NCBI GenBank assembly: GCA_047639315.1
Contig: JBLINQ010000099.1
Span: 1 to 19,433 of the forward strand
Reading direction: 5' to 3'
DNA: 19,433 bases
Source of the DNA: S139-23 sp047639315
GTDB lineage: Bacteria; Planctomycetota; GCA-002687715; DRQF01
Under the pieces are notes generated by a model. That model had not been told where the DNA came from and ran no database searches. It saw nothing but the letters and a program-made list of their open reading frames with translations. Position numbers and translations under genes: made by a program. Positions 12,983 to 19,433 of this stretch are shown one piece after another. Numbering within the stretch: position 1 is the first letter of the stretch; every line of letters starts with the position of its first letter.

Positions 12983-15340
12983 TCAGTCTTTGGTGAAATC
13001 AAATTGGAGGGTGAGGATGATCTCATTCGCGTTGGACACGATTAGGTCGGCAATGTCGGTCTTCTCACCGCTTGTCGCGATTGCGCGATATTGGCCGGGT
13101 AAGAGTCGATCAAGCTTGATCAAGCCCAATGGCAAATCGTCATAGGCTTGGTTGGGCCAGACGCCAGGGAAGGGCGCAACACCAGCGTGAACGACTTGAA
13201 GTGATAAGGAGGTGATTTCTCCTTGCGCTTGGAGATTGATCGACACCTCTCTTGGAGCTGGGGATTTCCACTGGGGTACTGCCGATTCCTTTGACGTGCC
13301 ATGGTCAATCACGAGCCCTCCTGACTCCTCGATTAGCCACTCCCAATCATCGGTGGTGACGGAGAGAGCACCCAAGTACGGGATCGCTACATATCGTCCA
13401 GGGGCCAAACTCGCGAATGTCACCATTGAGCCCGTTGCAGGACGACTGATGACATGACCATCTGAGCGAATCAGTGCAATGCCATCGACCGTAGGAACAC
13501 CGTTCTCATCGATCGAAATACTCATCTCAAATGGGCTTGCTCTTTGCAGTCTGATTACAAGTGGGCCGGATGACTCCTCGAACTGACTTGCGGCAATCTT
13601 GCTTCGATGATTGGCATGAGTCGGCGATGAAATGAGGAGATCCAAAACCGCGGGTGAGAGTTTCGGTAGAGAGCAAAGTCCCTGTGCGTTGGTTCTCATA
13701 TTTGGTCGTAGGCCATTCCTGGAGTTGGGCAAATTCTGACCAATGATGATGCCCGCTCCGGCGACCGGTTCATTCGTCGTCGCATCCAAAACCAAGAGGT
13801 TTCGTGGGCCTTCAGATTTACTCTTGATCTGAACAGGAACGAAATCTTGATGCCCTTTTGGAACGACGATCTGTCCGACAACCGTCCTACGACCAGATTT
13901 CGTGTTCGCGATTTGAACAACATCATAGCGGCCTGGATTGACCGGAATCTGAATGAGCCTCGTGCGAGAAGAGCCGCCAACATTTTCTTGCCGGACCGTT
14001 TCTTCACCGGTCGGCATGTCCTCGTGAACTCGCCGTGTCACTTCTTTCGCGCGGTCGACTCGAAAGAGCAGGAGGTTTCTCTTGATCACGCGATCGATTT
14101 CAACGTGGCTAAGTTCAGATCGCACCAGAGAGAAGTCTGCGAGGTGCACAGGATCAATTGTGATGAAGCCAGGCGCCGAAACCACGACCGGCTTCCCGGG
14201 TTCGTCGGGCACTCTCAAGTCTTGGGGCTGGTCACCGAAGCGGATGAACTGAAGAGCGTCATCATGGCCCAACTGATGCGGCAACGAGTAAATCCCCGCT
14301 TTGTTTCTATTATGAATGACGTAAGCCCGCTGTTCGCCAGCCGATCTAAAAATGAGTGCATCGTGATTGCCCAATCCTTCGATGCGAACCCGCCCAGAGG
14401 GCACGCTCTTGCCGTCACTTTGCAGCGTCGAGGTGCGATGGATTGCCCCACCTCGCAGGGCAACGAGTTCCCAAGGCCCACCCAGGTCTTTGTTCGTTTG
14501 CACCGTTGTTTGCGAAGAGAGGGTGATCGGAGTGACGCGTTCATCCCAGTCCAGAAGAGAATCGAAACTGGAGCCCATCGGATCGTAGATGTCGTAGGAA
14601 ACGAGTGGCATCGCCAAGAGTCCCGGATGAGACCGGGGAATCGCAAACCAAGAGAATTCGCTACTGATTTGGGGCATCGTTTTTGCCAATTGCTCGCCGA
14701 TCTCGATCGTCGGCAAAGCGAGGGCCCCAAGAGACTCATGAGCGAACGGAGTTAAAGTGAAGGGGCCGAAGAGATCGATGCGTCGAGACGATTCGACTTG
14801 CAAAAAAATGGGCGCCAACTGACACGAGGCCTGGAATAGGAACTGCCCGTCCTTGAGAACCACTTTTTGCGATGGTCGTTTCTTCTCTCCCAGTTCGCCC
14901 CATATTGAAACCAACGTCATCCTGACCGATGGTTCAGCCGCGATTGGCTGTGGCAAACGTCCTGATAGCCAGCATGGTCCCTGAGCCATGGCCGCATTGT
15001 CAATCGGTGTCGGATTGTGTCTGGGGTCAGATTCGGGATTCGGATTTCGATCGGAGCCAGAATCGACACCCAGCAATTCTACATCGCGAGGTCGATAGGT
15101 GGGGACGTTCTTGGTCTTCGGATTGTTTTGGTTTGGCGGGCGAAATACCGTTTTCTGAAAAGGTGATTCTTCGTTCTCGCCCTCGGTGCTCGATGACACG
15201 CTTTCTGGGAGCCTAAACCCCAGAACCCAAGCCAGCAGCAAGCCCAAGATGATCGCCATCACCAGTATCAGGAAGGTGCGCGCGCCGAGACGTACTCGCT
15301 TTTCACTACGGACTTCGGGTTTCTTTTGGACTTTCACCAT
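12983..15340 (-). CDS. Membrane-anchored protein with carboxypeptidase-regulatory-like domain
   Basis: A 785-residue protein of no recognised named family. A short basic cytosolic tail precedes one transmembrane helix (about 21-42, ARTFLILVMAIILGLLLAWVLGF). A Pro/Asn-rich linker (about 45-115) follows, and the remainder should be periplasmic and mostly beta-rich. Residues about 512-580 match a carboxypeptidase-regulatory-like (Ig-like) pattern: NLLVLDATTNEPVAGAGIII, then MRTNAQGLCSLPKLS, then LDLLISSPTH. Several PGRYDVVQ, PGRYVAIPY and PGQYRAIAT strands suggest more such modules. No protease, glycosidase or catalytic motif is visible. The ATG at 15340 has no good ribosome binding site; a GTG two codons on is a possible alternative. 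A structural or surface role is likely but not shown. Confidence 0.7.
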   Translation of the reverse strand: MVKVQKKPEVRSEKRVRLGARTFLILVMAIILGLLLAWVLGFRLPESVSSSTEGENEESPFQKTVFRPPNQNNPKTKNVPTYRPRDVELLGVDSGSDRNPNPESDPRHNPTPIDNAAMAQGPCWLSGRLPQPIAAEPSVRMTLVSIWGELGEKKRPSQKVVLKDGQFLFQASCQLAPIFLQVESSRRIDLFGPFTLTPFAHESLGALALPTIEIGEQLAKTMPQISSEFSWFAIPRSHPGLLAMPLVSYDIYDPMGSSFDSLLDWDERVTPITLSSQTTVQTNKDLGGPWELVALRGGAIHRTSTLQSDGKSVPSGRVRIEGLGNHDALIFRSAGEQRAYVIHNRNKAGIYSLPHQLGHDDALQFIRFGDQPQDLRVPDEPGKPVVVSAPGFITIDPVHLADFSLVRSELSHVEIDRVIKRNLLLFRVDRAKEVTRRVHEDMPTGEETVRQENVGGSSRTRLIQIPVNPGRYDVVQIANTKSGRRTVVGQIVVPKGHQDFVPVQIKSKSEGPRNLLVLDATTNEPVAGAGIIIGQNLPNSRNGLRPNMRTNAQGLCSLPKLSPAVLDLLISSPTHANHRSKIAASQFEESSGPLVIRLQRASPFEMSISIDENGVPTVDGIALIRSDGHVISRPATGSMVTFASLAPGRYVAIPYLGALSVTTDDWEWLIEESGGLVIDHGTSKESAVPQWKSPAPREVSINLQAQGEITSLSLQVVHAGVAPFPGVWPNQAYDDLPLGLIKLDRLLPGQYRAIATSGEKTDIADLIVSNANEIILTLQFDFTKD

Positions 15341-15511
15341 GATGCTGATTGTACGCAGAAAACCCTGGCAACGTCATTCGATATTTTCGTTCTCACAGGT
15401 TGCTGAGAGTTGTGGGGCTACTAGGCCATGCAGGCCATGGCAACGTTGGTAGCTCGGTTGGGGTGAATGCCGACGGGTTGAGCGGGAACAAGATTTGATG
15501 ACTGTTTTTGT

Positions 15512-16915
15512 CTAAGTGAGCACCGGACTGGTATTGGCGAGGGAAAAATCTCCCTCAGCAAAGCGGGCACGATCCTGTTCATCCAATTTGATGATTTGCA
15601 GTTTCGGCTTGACGTGGTCTTCAGAAGACAAGTCAATCATGAGGATGCCCTTGAGGCACTGACCGAGCCTATTCTTGAGTTTGCCCGTTGAATCTTCCAA
15701 AGTGAATGATTTCATGCGCTCACTGAAATCCTGCAGGTTGTCGGCTTCACAAGTGGCCAGGACGAGGCCTGCTCTGGAGGCGACAACACAAGCGTCGACA
15801 AACATGCTTGCATCGCAAATCTCATCGACGGCGATCACGTCGGATCCTTGGTCGATGGCGCTCTGCAGGCCTCCGTCATAGGCTAATGAGAAGCGGTTAA
15901 TATCATCCCGAATCAGAAAGCCCGCCTCTTGGGTGTACTCATAGGTGTGAGTGCGCCCAAAACTCGTAATTAGGAAGTCTCTGTTCCTTAATCCGTCTTC
16001 GAGCAGAGAGGCCAAGATGGTGGTCTTGCCGCTGGCCAAGGGGCCAATCAGAAGATAGAGCCCACCGGTTGCATCTAAGAGTGAACTGACTTCCGCAGCG
16101 TTTGGTATGAGGCGAGTAAGAGCAGGAATGCTCTTACTCGCTGGACTGAAGATGATGGCTGGACGACCAGAGTCGTGGAAGCCCCGCACTTGGAATGACC
16201 CAGCACCGTCGGCAGAATAATACACCGAGACTTCGTGGTTCTCGGCCAATTCGTTGGCTTCCGTAGGTGAGAGAAGAGTCTGCAGAAACCCTTTAATCTC
16301 GTCGGGAGTCACGATGTCTTGCTTGATGGTGGTAAAGCCAGTCTTGGACTTGATTCTTGGCTTGGCTCCCGGTCGCAGGAAAAGGGCCGTTCCGCCCAAG
16401 TCGTTCAATGCGACGAGAAGAGGATCAAAAGCATTCACAGTGTATTTGGCGCGAACCGGGGAGGAGTCGCTCGCGACTTTGTCGAAAACCTTAGTCAGTT
16501 CATTTCTGAACTTGTCTTGGAATTGCTCTTCGACTGTTTGCGATGCATCCGATTCGTCGACGTCGCCCATCAAGTTGTCACGGCGATTCTCATCAAGATT
16601 CCGGGCGATTTCGAGGAGCAGATTCTCTGTATCTAATTTGATATTGCGCTCGCGTGGAGCGACATCGAACTCCATCTTGAAGCGTCCACCCCGCATGAAG
16701 AAGATCTTGAAGGCAGCCTTCTCTCCCGTGTTTAGGTTATCATCGATGGCCGAGATGATTTGACCGGCGTGGAAGTAGAGGAAACCCTTCCTACTTTTCT
16801 TCTCAATCGTCACGAGAGCCGTCTTGCGGCTCATCATCAACGTATGTGTAATGTCAAAGATGCTGAAATTCTTCAGATCACCATCGACACCTTGGTCTGC
16901 GGGAACAGTCGTCAT
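15512..16915 (-). CDS. DUF4388 domain fused to a degenerate PilT-like ATPase
   Basis: A 467-residue cytosolic protein. The N-terminal part (about 10-110) looks like a DUF4388/PATAN-type domain (GDLKNFSIFDITHTLMMSRK, KGFLYFHAGQIISAI), a module common in gliding and pilus regulators. The C-terminal part (about 155-440) follows the PilT/PilU fold. Walker A is GPLASGKTT (291-299, K297) and Walker B is DVIAVDEI (D364, E365). The Asp box, HILTVEDPIE in the neighbouring PilT, is here FLITSFGRTHT. The His box, HLVFGTLHTN in PilT, is GLVLATCEAD, so the catalytic glutamate and histidine of retraction ATPases are missing. ATP binding seems possible; hydrolysis is doubtful. The gene starts 28 nt after the pilT stop, so both are probably co-transcribed. 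It may modulate PilT, much as PilU works with PilT, but that is inference. Confidence 0.8.
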   Translation of the reverse strand: MTTVPADQGVDGDLKNFSIFDITHTLMMSRKTALVTIEKKSRKGFLYFHAGQIISAIDDNLNTGEKAAFKIFFMRGGRFKMEFDVAPRERNIKLDTENLLLEIARNLDENRRDNLMGDVDESDASQTVEEQFQDKFRNELTKVFDKVASDSSPVRAKYTVNAFDPLLVALNDLGGTALFLRPGAKPRIKSKTGFTTIKQDIVTPDEIKGFLQTLLSPTEANELAENHEVSVYYSADGAGSFQVRGFHDSGRPAIIFSPASKSIPALTRLIPNAAEVSSLLDATGGLYLLIGPLASGKTTILASLLEDGLRNRDFLITSFGRTHTYEYTQEAGFLIRDDINRFSLAYDGGLQSAIDQGSDVIAVDEICDASMFVDACVVASRAGLVLATCEADNLQDFSERMKSFTLEDSTGKLKNRLGQCLKGILMIDLSSEDHVKPKLQIIKLDEQDRARFAEGDFSLANTSPVLT

Positions 16916-16920
16916 ATCTA

Positions 16921-16933
16921 ATTCTCAGAGAAT
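16921..16933. promoter_or_regulatory. 13-bp palindrome over the ribosome binding site of the PilT-like fusion gene
   Basis: ATTCTCAGAGAAT in the 28-bp gap between pilT and the downstream gene is perfectly symmetric around its central base. On the - strand its GAGAA half lies about 8 nt before ATG 16915 and is the likely Shine-Dalgarno, so the palindrome may affect translation or bind a regulator. Confidence 0.3.
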
Positions 16934-16943
16934 GCCTGCGTTC

Positions 16944-18005
16944 CTAAACACCCATCATGATCTTCTGGAAAACGCCTTTGTCTTTGGCGTGCTTGATCGC
17001 TTCTGTGACGTCAACGAGGTCTTCACGAACGAGTTTTTCAAGGGCTGCGTCCATCGAAATCATACCGTCCTTCTTGCCTGTTTGGATGATCGAATCGAGC
17101 TGAAAGGTCTTGCCTTCTCGAATCAGGTTCGAGACAGCAGGGGTTACCGAGAGGATTTCGATAGCGGCACAGCGACCCATGCCGCCTTTCTTCGGTAGCA
17201 GCCGTTGCGCAACAACACCGCGCAGTGATTCAGCGAGCATCACTCGAATCTGATCTTGTTCGCCAGATGGGAAAACATCGACGATCCGATCCACCGTGCC
17301 AGCAGCACTGTTGGTGTGAAGTGTTCCAAAAACAAGATGTCCTGTTTCTGCGGCTGTCAAGGCCAACTGGATGGTGTCCAGGTCTCGCATCTCGCCCACC
17401 AGGATGATGTCTGGATCTTCACGAAGGGCGGCGCGGAGAGCGTTGTTGAAGCTCAATGTCGACGAGCCAATTTCCCGTTGGTTGATGAGGCACTGTTTCA
17501 TCGGATGGACGAATTCTATCGGGTCTTCAACGGTGAGAATGTGCTTGTTCATGTTGGTATTGATGTAGTCAATCATCGCGGCCAAAGTCGTTGACTTGCC
17601 AGAACCCGTAGCTCCCGTGACCAAGACCATTCCTCTTGGCAAGTCGCAGAATTGGGTGAGGCGCTCTGGCAGATTGAGTTGATCCATGGTGAGGATCTCA
17701 GTCGGGATCAAGCGAAACACGGCGGAGATACCATTCTTCTGCTCGAAGATGTTGCAGCGAATACGCGTGACTCCGGGAATCTCATAACCGAAGTCAATGT
17801 CCCGGGTCTTGTCAAATTCGGCAACTTGTTCCGGCGTCATCAACTCGTAGAGCAGCTTCCGATTCAGCTCAGGGGTCAATTCGGCATACTCAATCGGCTG
17901 AAGTCTTGAGCTCAAGCGGACCATTGGTTTGGAGCCAGACGCCATATGAAGGTCACTTGCGCCTTGTTCCTTGATAATCTTGAAGATTTCATCGATTGCT
18001 GCCAT
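16944..18005 (-). CDS. pilT: PilT, type IV pilus retraction ATPase
   Basis: A 353-residue hexameric AAA-like ATPase that powers type IV pilus retraction (twitching motility, adhesion, DNA uptake) at the inner-membrane base of the pilus. All expected motifs are present: the N-terminal ASDLHMASGSKPMVR, Walker A GATGSGKSTT (131-140), Asp box HILTVEDPIE (155-164), Walker B DIILVGEMRD (199-208), His box HLVFGTLHTN (223-232), and AVSNLIRE (290-297), close to the AIRNLIRE motif that distinguishes retraction PilT from PilB. Length is normal for the family. ATG 18005 has a GAGG ribosome binding site. It is followed by the DUF4388-PilT-like gene and is divergent from the PilZ gene, so pilus retraction and c-di-GMP sensing genes sit together. 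No pilin or pilBCMNOPQ genes are in the window. Confidence 0.95.
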   Translation of the reverse strand: MAAIDEIFKIIKEQGASDLHMASGSKPMVRLSSRLQPIEYAELTPELNRKLLYELMTPEQVAEFDKTRDIDFGYEIPGVTRIRCNIFEQKNGISAVFRLIPTEILTMDQLNLPERLTQFCDLPRGMVLVTGATGSGKSTTLAAMIDYINTNMNKHILTVEDPIEFVHPMKQCLINQREIGSSTLSFNNALRAALREDPDIILVGEMRDLDTIQLALTAAETGHLVFGTLHTNSAAGTVDRIVDVFPSGEQDQIRVMLAESLRGVVAQRLLPKKGGMGRCAAIEILSVTPAVSNLIREGKTFQLDSIIQTGKKDGMISMDAALEKLVREDLVDVTEAIKHAKDKGVFQKIMMGV

Positions 18006-18333
18006 GCCTGGACCTCAGTGTTGTTTGTTTAATTAGGGCATTCCTTCCCTGGGATTGATCTCTGGGTTATCGGGTGAAAATGACACGACTCTGTTTGCCG
18101 TATCTTTATTCACTGGATTTCGTGCTACCGGGTCGACCGCAACAGAAAATTTAGCAAGTACTTGAGCTGGCCTGGGTATTCAGCCGATAAAAATTGAGTG
18201 ATCCGAATGGGGCAATCGGCCGTCGTAACGCGGCGAATCGGTTTTCGCTGAAAACAGAGCCGTTGACATGGTATTCTGCGACCCTGGATCGGGAAATTTA
18301 GAGTCAAACCCGTTTAGACCAAGGTTAATTTGC
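18006..18333. other. Divergent promoter region between pilT and the PilZ gene
   Basis: No gene is visible in these 328 bp. GTTTTC-gct-GAAAAC (18241-18255) is a perfect 6-bp inverted repeat 8 nt upstream of TTGACA (18263-18268), a good -35 hexamer for the + strand; the expected -10 position (18285-18291) reads poorly (TGGATCG). An inverted repeat next to a -35 would suit a repressor or activator site. On the - strand, TAATTAAA about 20 nt before pilT is AT-rich but lacks a clear -35 partner. The open frame of the PilZ gene extends back to an ATG at 18268, but I reject that start. Confidence 0.4.
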
Positions 18334-18732
18334 ATGTCGAAAGAGCAAACTTCTATTGAGGTGATCGAGAAACGGCGGTTTCTCAGGCTATCGGATTATT
18401 TCAAAGTCTCATTCCAACCAGCTGGTGAGTTTGGGGAGAAAAAAGACGGGTCGAGTGAAGAGATCGGCTTTTCGAAGAATCTCTCGCTGGGCGGCGTCGC
18501 CTTCGTGACCGATGCGGACGTCAGTGCTGCAGACTACATCCGTGCGACGATACAGATCCCTGAGATTGACGGCCTCATCGAGGTTGTTGGCCAAGTGATT
18601 CGTGTCATGGATGGGGACGAGGGCAAACGCGAGGTCGCACTCAAGTTCTTACCCTTTGGAATCGACGAAGAGCAGCGCAATAAACTCGAGCTCTTTATCT
18701 ATGACCATTTCCTTAAAGACCCACTGGGTTAA
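18334..18732 (+). CDS. PilZ domain c-di-GMP-binding protein
   Basis: A 132-residue single-domain PilZ protein, a cytosolic receptor that changes conformation or partners on binding cyclic di-GMP. Both binding motifs are present: RxxxR (R14-R-F-L-R18, in EKRRFLRLSDYF) and N/DxSxxG (N49-L-S51-L-G-G54). The beta-barrel strands continue through IEVVGQVIRVM and KREVALKFLPF, with a C-terminal helix. ATG 18334 gives a normal PilZ N-terminus; ATG 18268 would add 22 residues of unlikely sequence and overlap the candidate -35 element. AAGG near 18321 is a modest ribosome binding site. Its divergent position next to pilT suggests control of pilus retraction or surface motility, which is inference from context. 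Full PilZ length and intact motifs make binding likely. Confidence 0.9.
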   Translation: MSKEQTSIEVIEKRRFLRLSDYFKVSFQPAGEFGEKKDGSSEEIGFSKNLSLGGVAFVTDADVSAADYIRATIQIPEIDGLIEVVGQVIRVMDGDEGKREVALKFLPFGIDEEQRNKLELFIYDHFLKDPLG

Positions 18733-18762
18733 AACGAAGCACACATCCTATGACAGCCGTGA

Positions 18763-18777
18763 CCATTCTTCGAATGG
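18763..18777. terminator. Possible weak hairpin between convergent genes
   Basis: CCATTC-TTC-GAATGG is a perfect 6-bp hairpin between the PilZ stop (18732) and the DUF547 stop (18806). It has no T run, so it is a poor intrinsic terminator; it may only mark the 3' ends of the two convergent transcripts. Confidence 0.25.
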
Positions 18778-18805
18778 CCCTCGGCGTCGTATAGCTGCCT
18801 AAATA

Positions 18806-19433
18806 CTATTCAGCTGCCAGTCGCATTCTTTCCAGTTCACTTGGAATTGACCGTCTGTCAGCTGTTTTTGTATTGCGCCGCCAAGCTGTTTTCCGATCCA
18901 GGCTAAGACGTTTTTTTGGCTTGCCTGAGATGGCGAAATCTTTGTCGTACCAGTTAAAGATGTTTGACAAGGAAGCGGTCTTACTCGAAGCGTCGATCTT
19001 CATGCCGTGGGTTTCGTCTTGGAGGAAGCGAAGGGTGGCTGCGGTGAGTCGCTGTTCAAGCGTTTCGGCGTCGAAGGGGCGGTTCTCTAAGACCGGGCAG
19101 GATCCTGATGCACAATTTACTATGAAGTGAATTCGGGGATCACCTAGCGCCCTCGCTTCCAGGTCATTTAATGTCGTGGCACTGCCTTCTATGTTGACTT
19201 TCAGTTCGTTGAAGAACCCGGCTTCCTTCGCCACGCTGATGATCTCTGAGCGATTCCTTACTAATGCAAGTACTTGGGCGTTGAAAGCATTGGTGTAGAA
19301 CGCTAATTGTTCGTGCTTCGTTTTCAGTTGGGCCAAGTCGAAGTTCGCGATGAAACGAATGTAGTCATCCAAGTCGTTTCTTGACTGACGCAATGATCCG
19401 TAGTCGACCTTGTCGTTGCGCACAGCAGCCTTA
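18806..19433 (-). CDS. DUF547 domain protein (5' end beyond the window)
   Basis: About 209 codons are visible. The hallmark DUF547 block is present: LNDLEARALGDPRIHFIVNC then ASGSCPVLENRPFDAETLEQ, with the conserved DPRIHF and the two cysteines. Upstream are the usual VDYGSL...LDDYIRFIA and QLAFYTNAFNA segments, and NIFNWYDKDF follows. The family is of unknown biochemistry; members are often exported or lipoproteins and the Cys/His residues hint at a thiol or metal site. The frame is open to the window edge (K-A-A-V-R-N-D-K before the GTG at 19423), and DUF547 proteins normally have more sequence before VDY, so I treat the start, including any signal peptide, as missing. The basic C-terminal tail (KPKKRLSLDRKTAWRRNTKT) is unusually charged. 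Confidence 0.85.
   Translation of the reverse strand, partial: KAAVRNDKVDYGSLRQSRNDLDDYIRFIANFDLAQLKTKHEQLAFYTNAFNAQVLALVRNRSEIISVAKEAGFFNELKVNIEGSATTLNDLEARALGDPRIHFIVNCASGSCPVLENRPFDAETLEQRLTAATLRFLQDETHGMKIDASSKTASLSNIFNWYDKDFAISGKPKKRLSLDRKTAWRRNTKTADRRSIPSELERMRLAAE

Noticed and set aside
13847..14755. 302-codon open frame on the + strand opposite the 785-residue gene
   Set aside because: It lies wholly antisense to a longer gene with a clear transmembrane anchor and Ig-like pattern, and its translation has no recognisable motif.
18268..18333. N-terminal extension of the PilZ protein from ATG 18268
   Set aside because: It overlaps the candidate -35 TTGACA, adds 22 residues unlike a PilZ N-terminus, and the start at 18334 fits the family.

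Overview
The window is about 19.4 kb of ordinary-density bacterial chromosome at moderate GC. I see no tRNA, rRNA, CRISPR array, insertion sequence or phage gene. The combination of a PilT retraction ATPase, a DUF4388-PilT-like fusion, a PilZ protein, a DUF547 protein, a secreted discoidin plus prenyltransferase-like toroid protein and a YhaO/YhaN-type pair suggests a diderm environmental bacterium, possibly Planctomycetota or a neighbouring lineage. That placement is inference from gene content only.

Layout, left to right. At 1-294 (-) is the 5' end of a PLP-dependent D-cysteine desulfhydrase/ACC-deaminase family gene, cut by the window edge. At 416-1911 (+) is a compact operon of moaD, moaE and a zinc-ribbon, coiled-coil, tail-anchored membrane protein that contains an 11-G tract. 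At 2099-4897 (+) are a secreted protein of unknown function, a protein with a sigma-region-4-like helix-turn-helix, and a partner that looks like a zinc-less anti-sigma domain fused to TPR-like helices. At 4898-5325 is a gene-free stretch holding a candidate structured RNA, a strong terminator and a 105-bp element bounded by a 10-bp inverted repeat. At 5326-6714 (+) is a family 4 glycosyltransferase, separated by a bidirectional terminator from the convergent genes that follow.

At 6838-10457 (-) is a translationally coupled yhaO-yhaN-like pair (SbcD/SbcC superfamily), in which the phosphoesterase has lost several metal-ligand residues. At 10458-10832 is an intergenic region with a candidate + strand structured RNA and terminator. 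At 10833-15340 (-) are two large exported or membrane-anchored proteins: discoidin x2 plus alpha/alpha toroid, and a membrane-anchored protein with Ig-like segments. At 15512-18005 (-) are pilT and, downstream of it, a DUF4388-PilT-like fusion with degenerate catalytic boxes. Divergent from them at 18334-18732 (+) is a PilZ c-di-GMP receptor. At 18806-19433 (-) is a DUF547 protein whose start lies beyond the window.

Themes: molybdopterin synthase biosynthesis; a possible sigma/anti-sigma-like regulatory pair; a DNA-repair-like SMC ATPase/phosphoesterase pair with an apparently dead nuclease; and a type IV pilus motility module with c-di-GMP input. The observations I find most worth following are the degenerate YhaO, the DUF4388-PilT fusion beside canonical PilT, the sigma/anti-sigma-like pair, and the two candidate structured RNAs.
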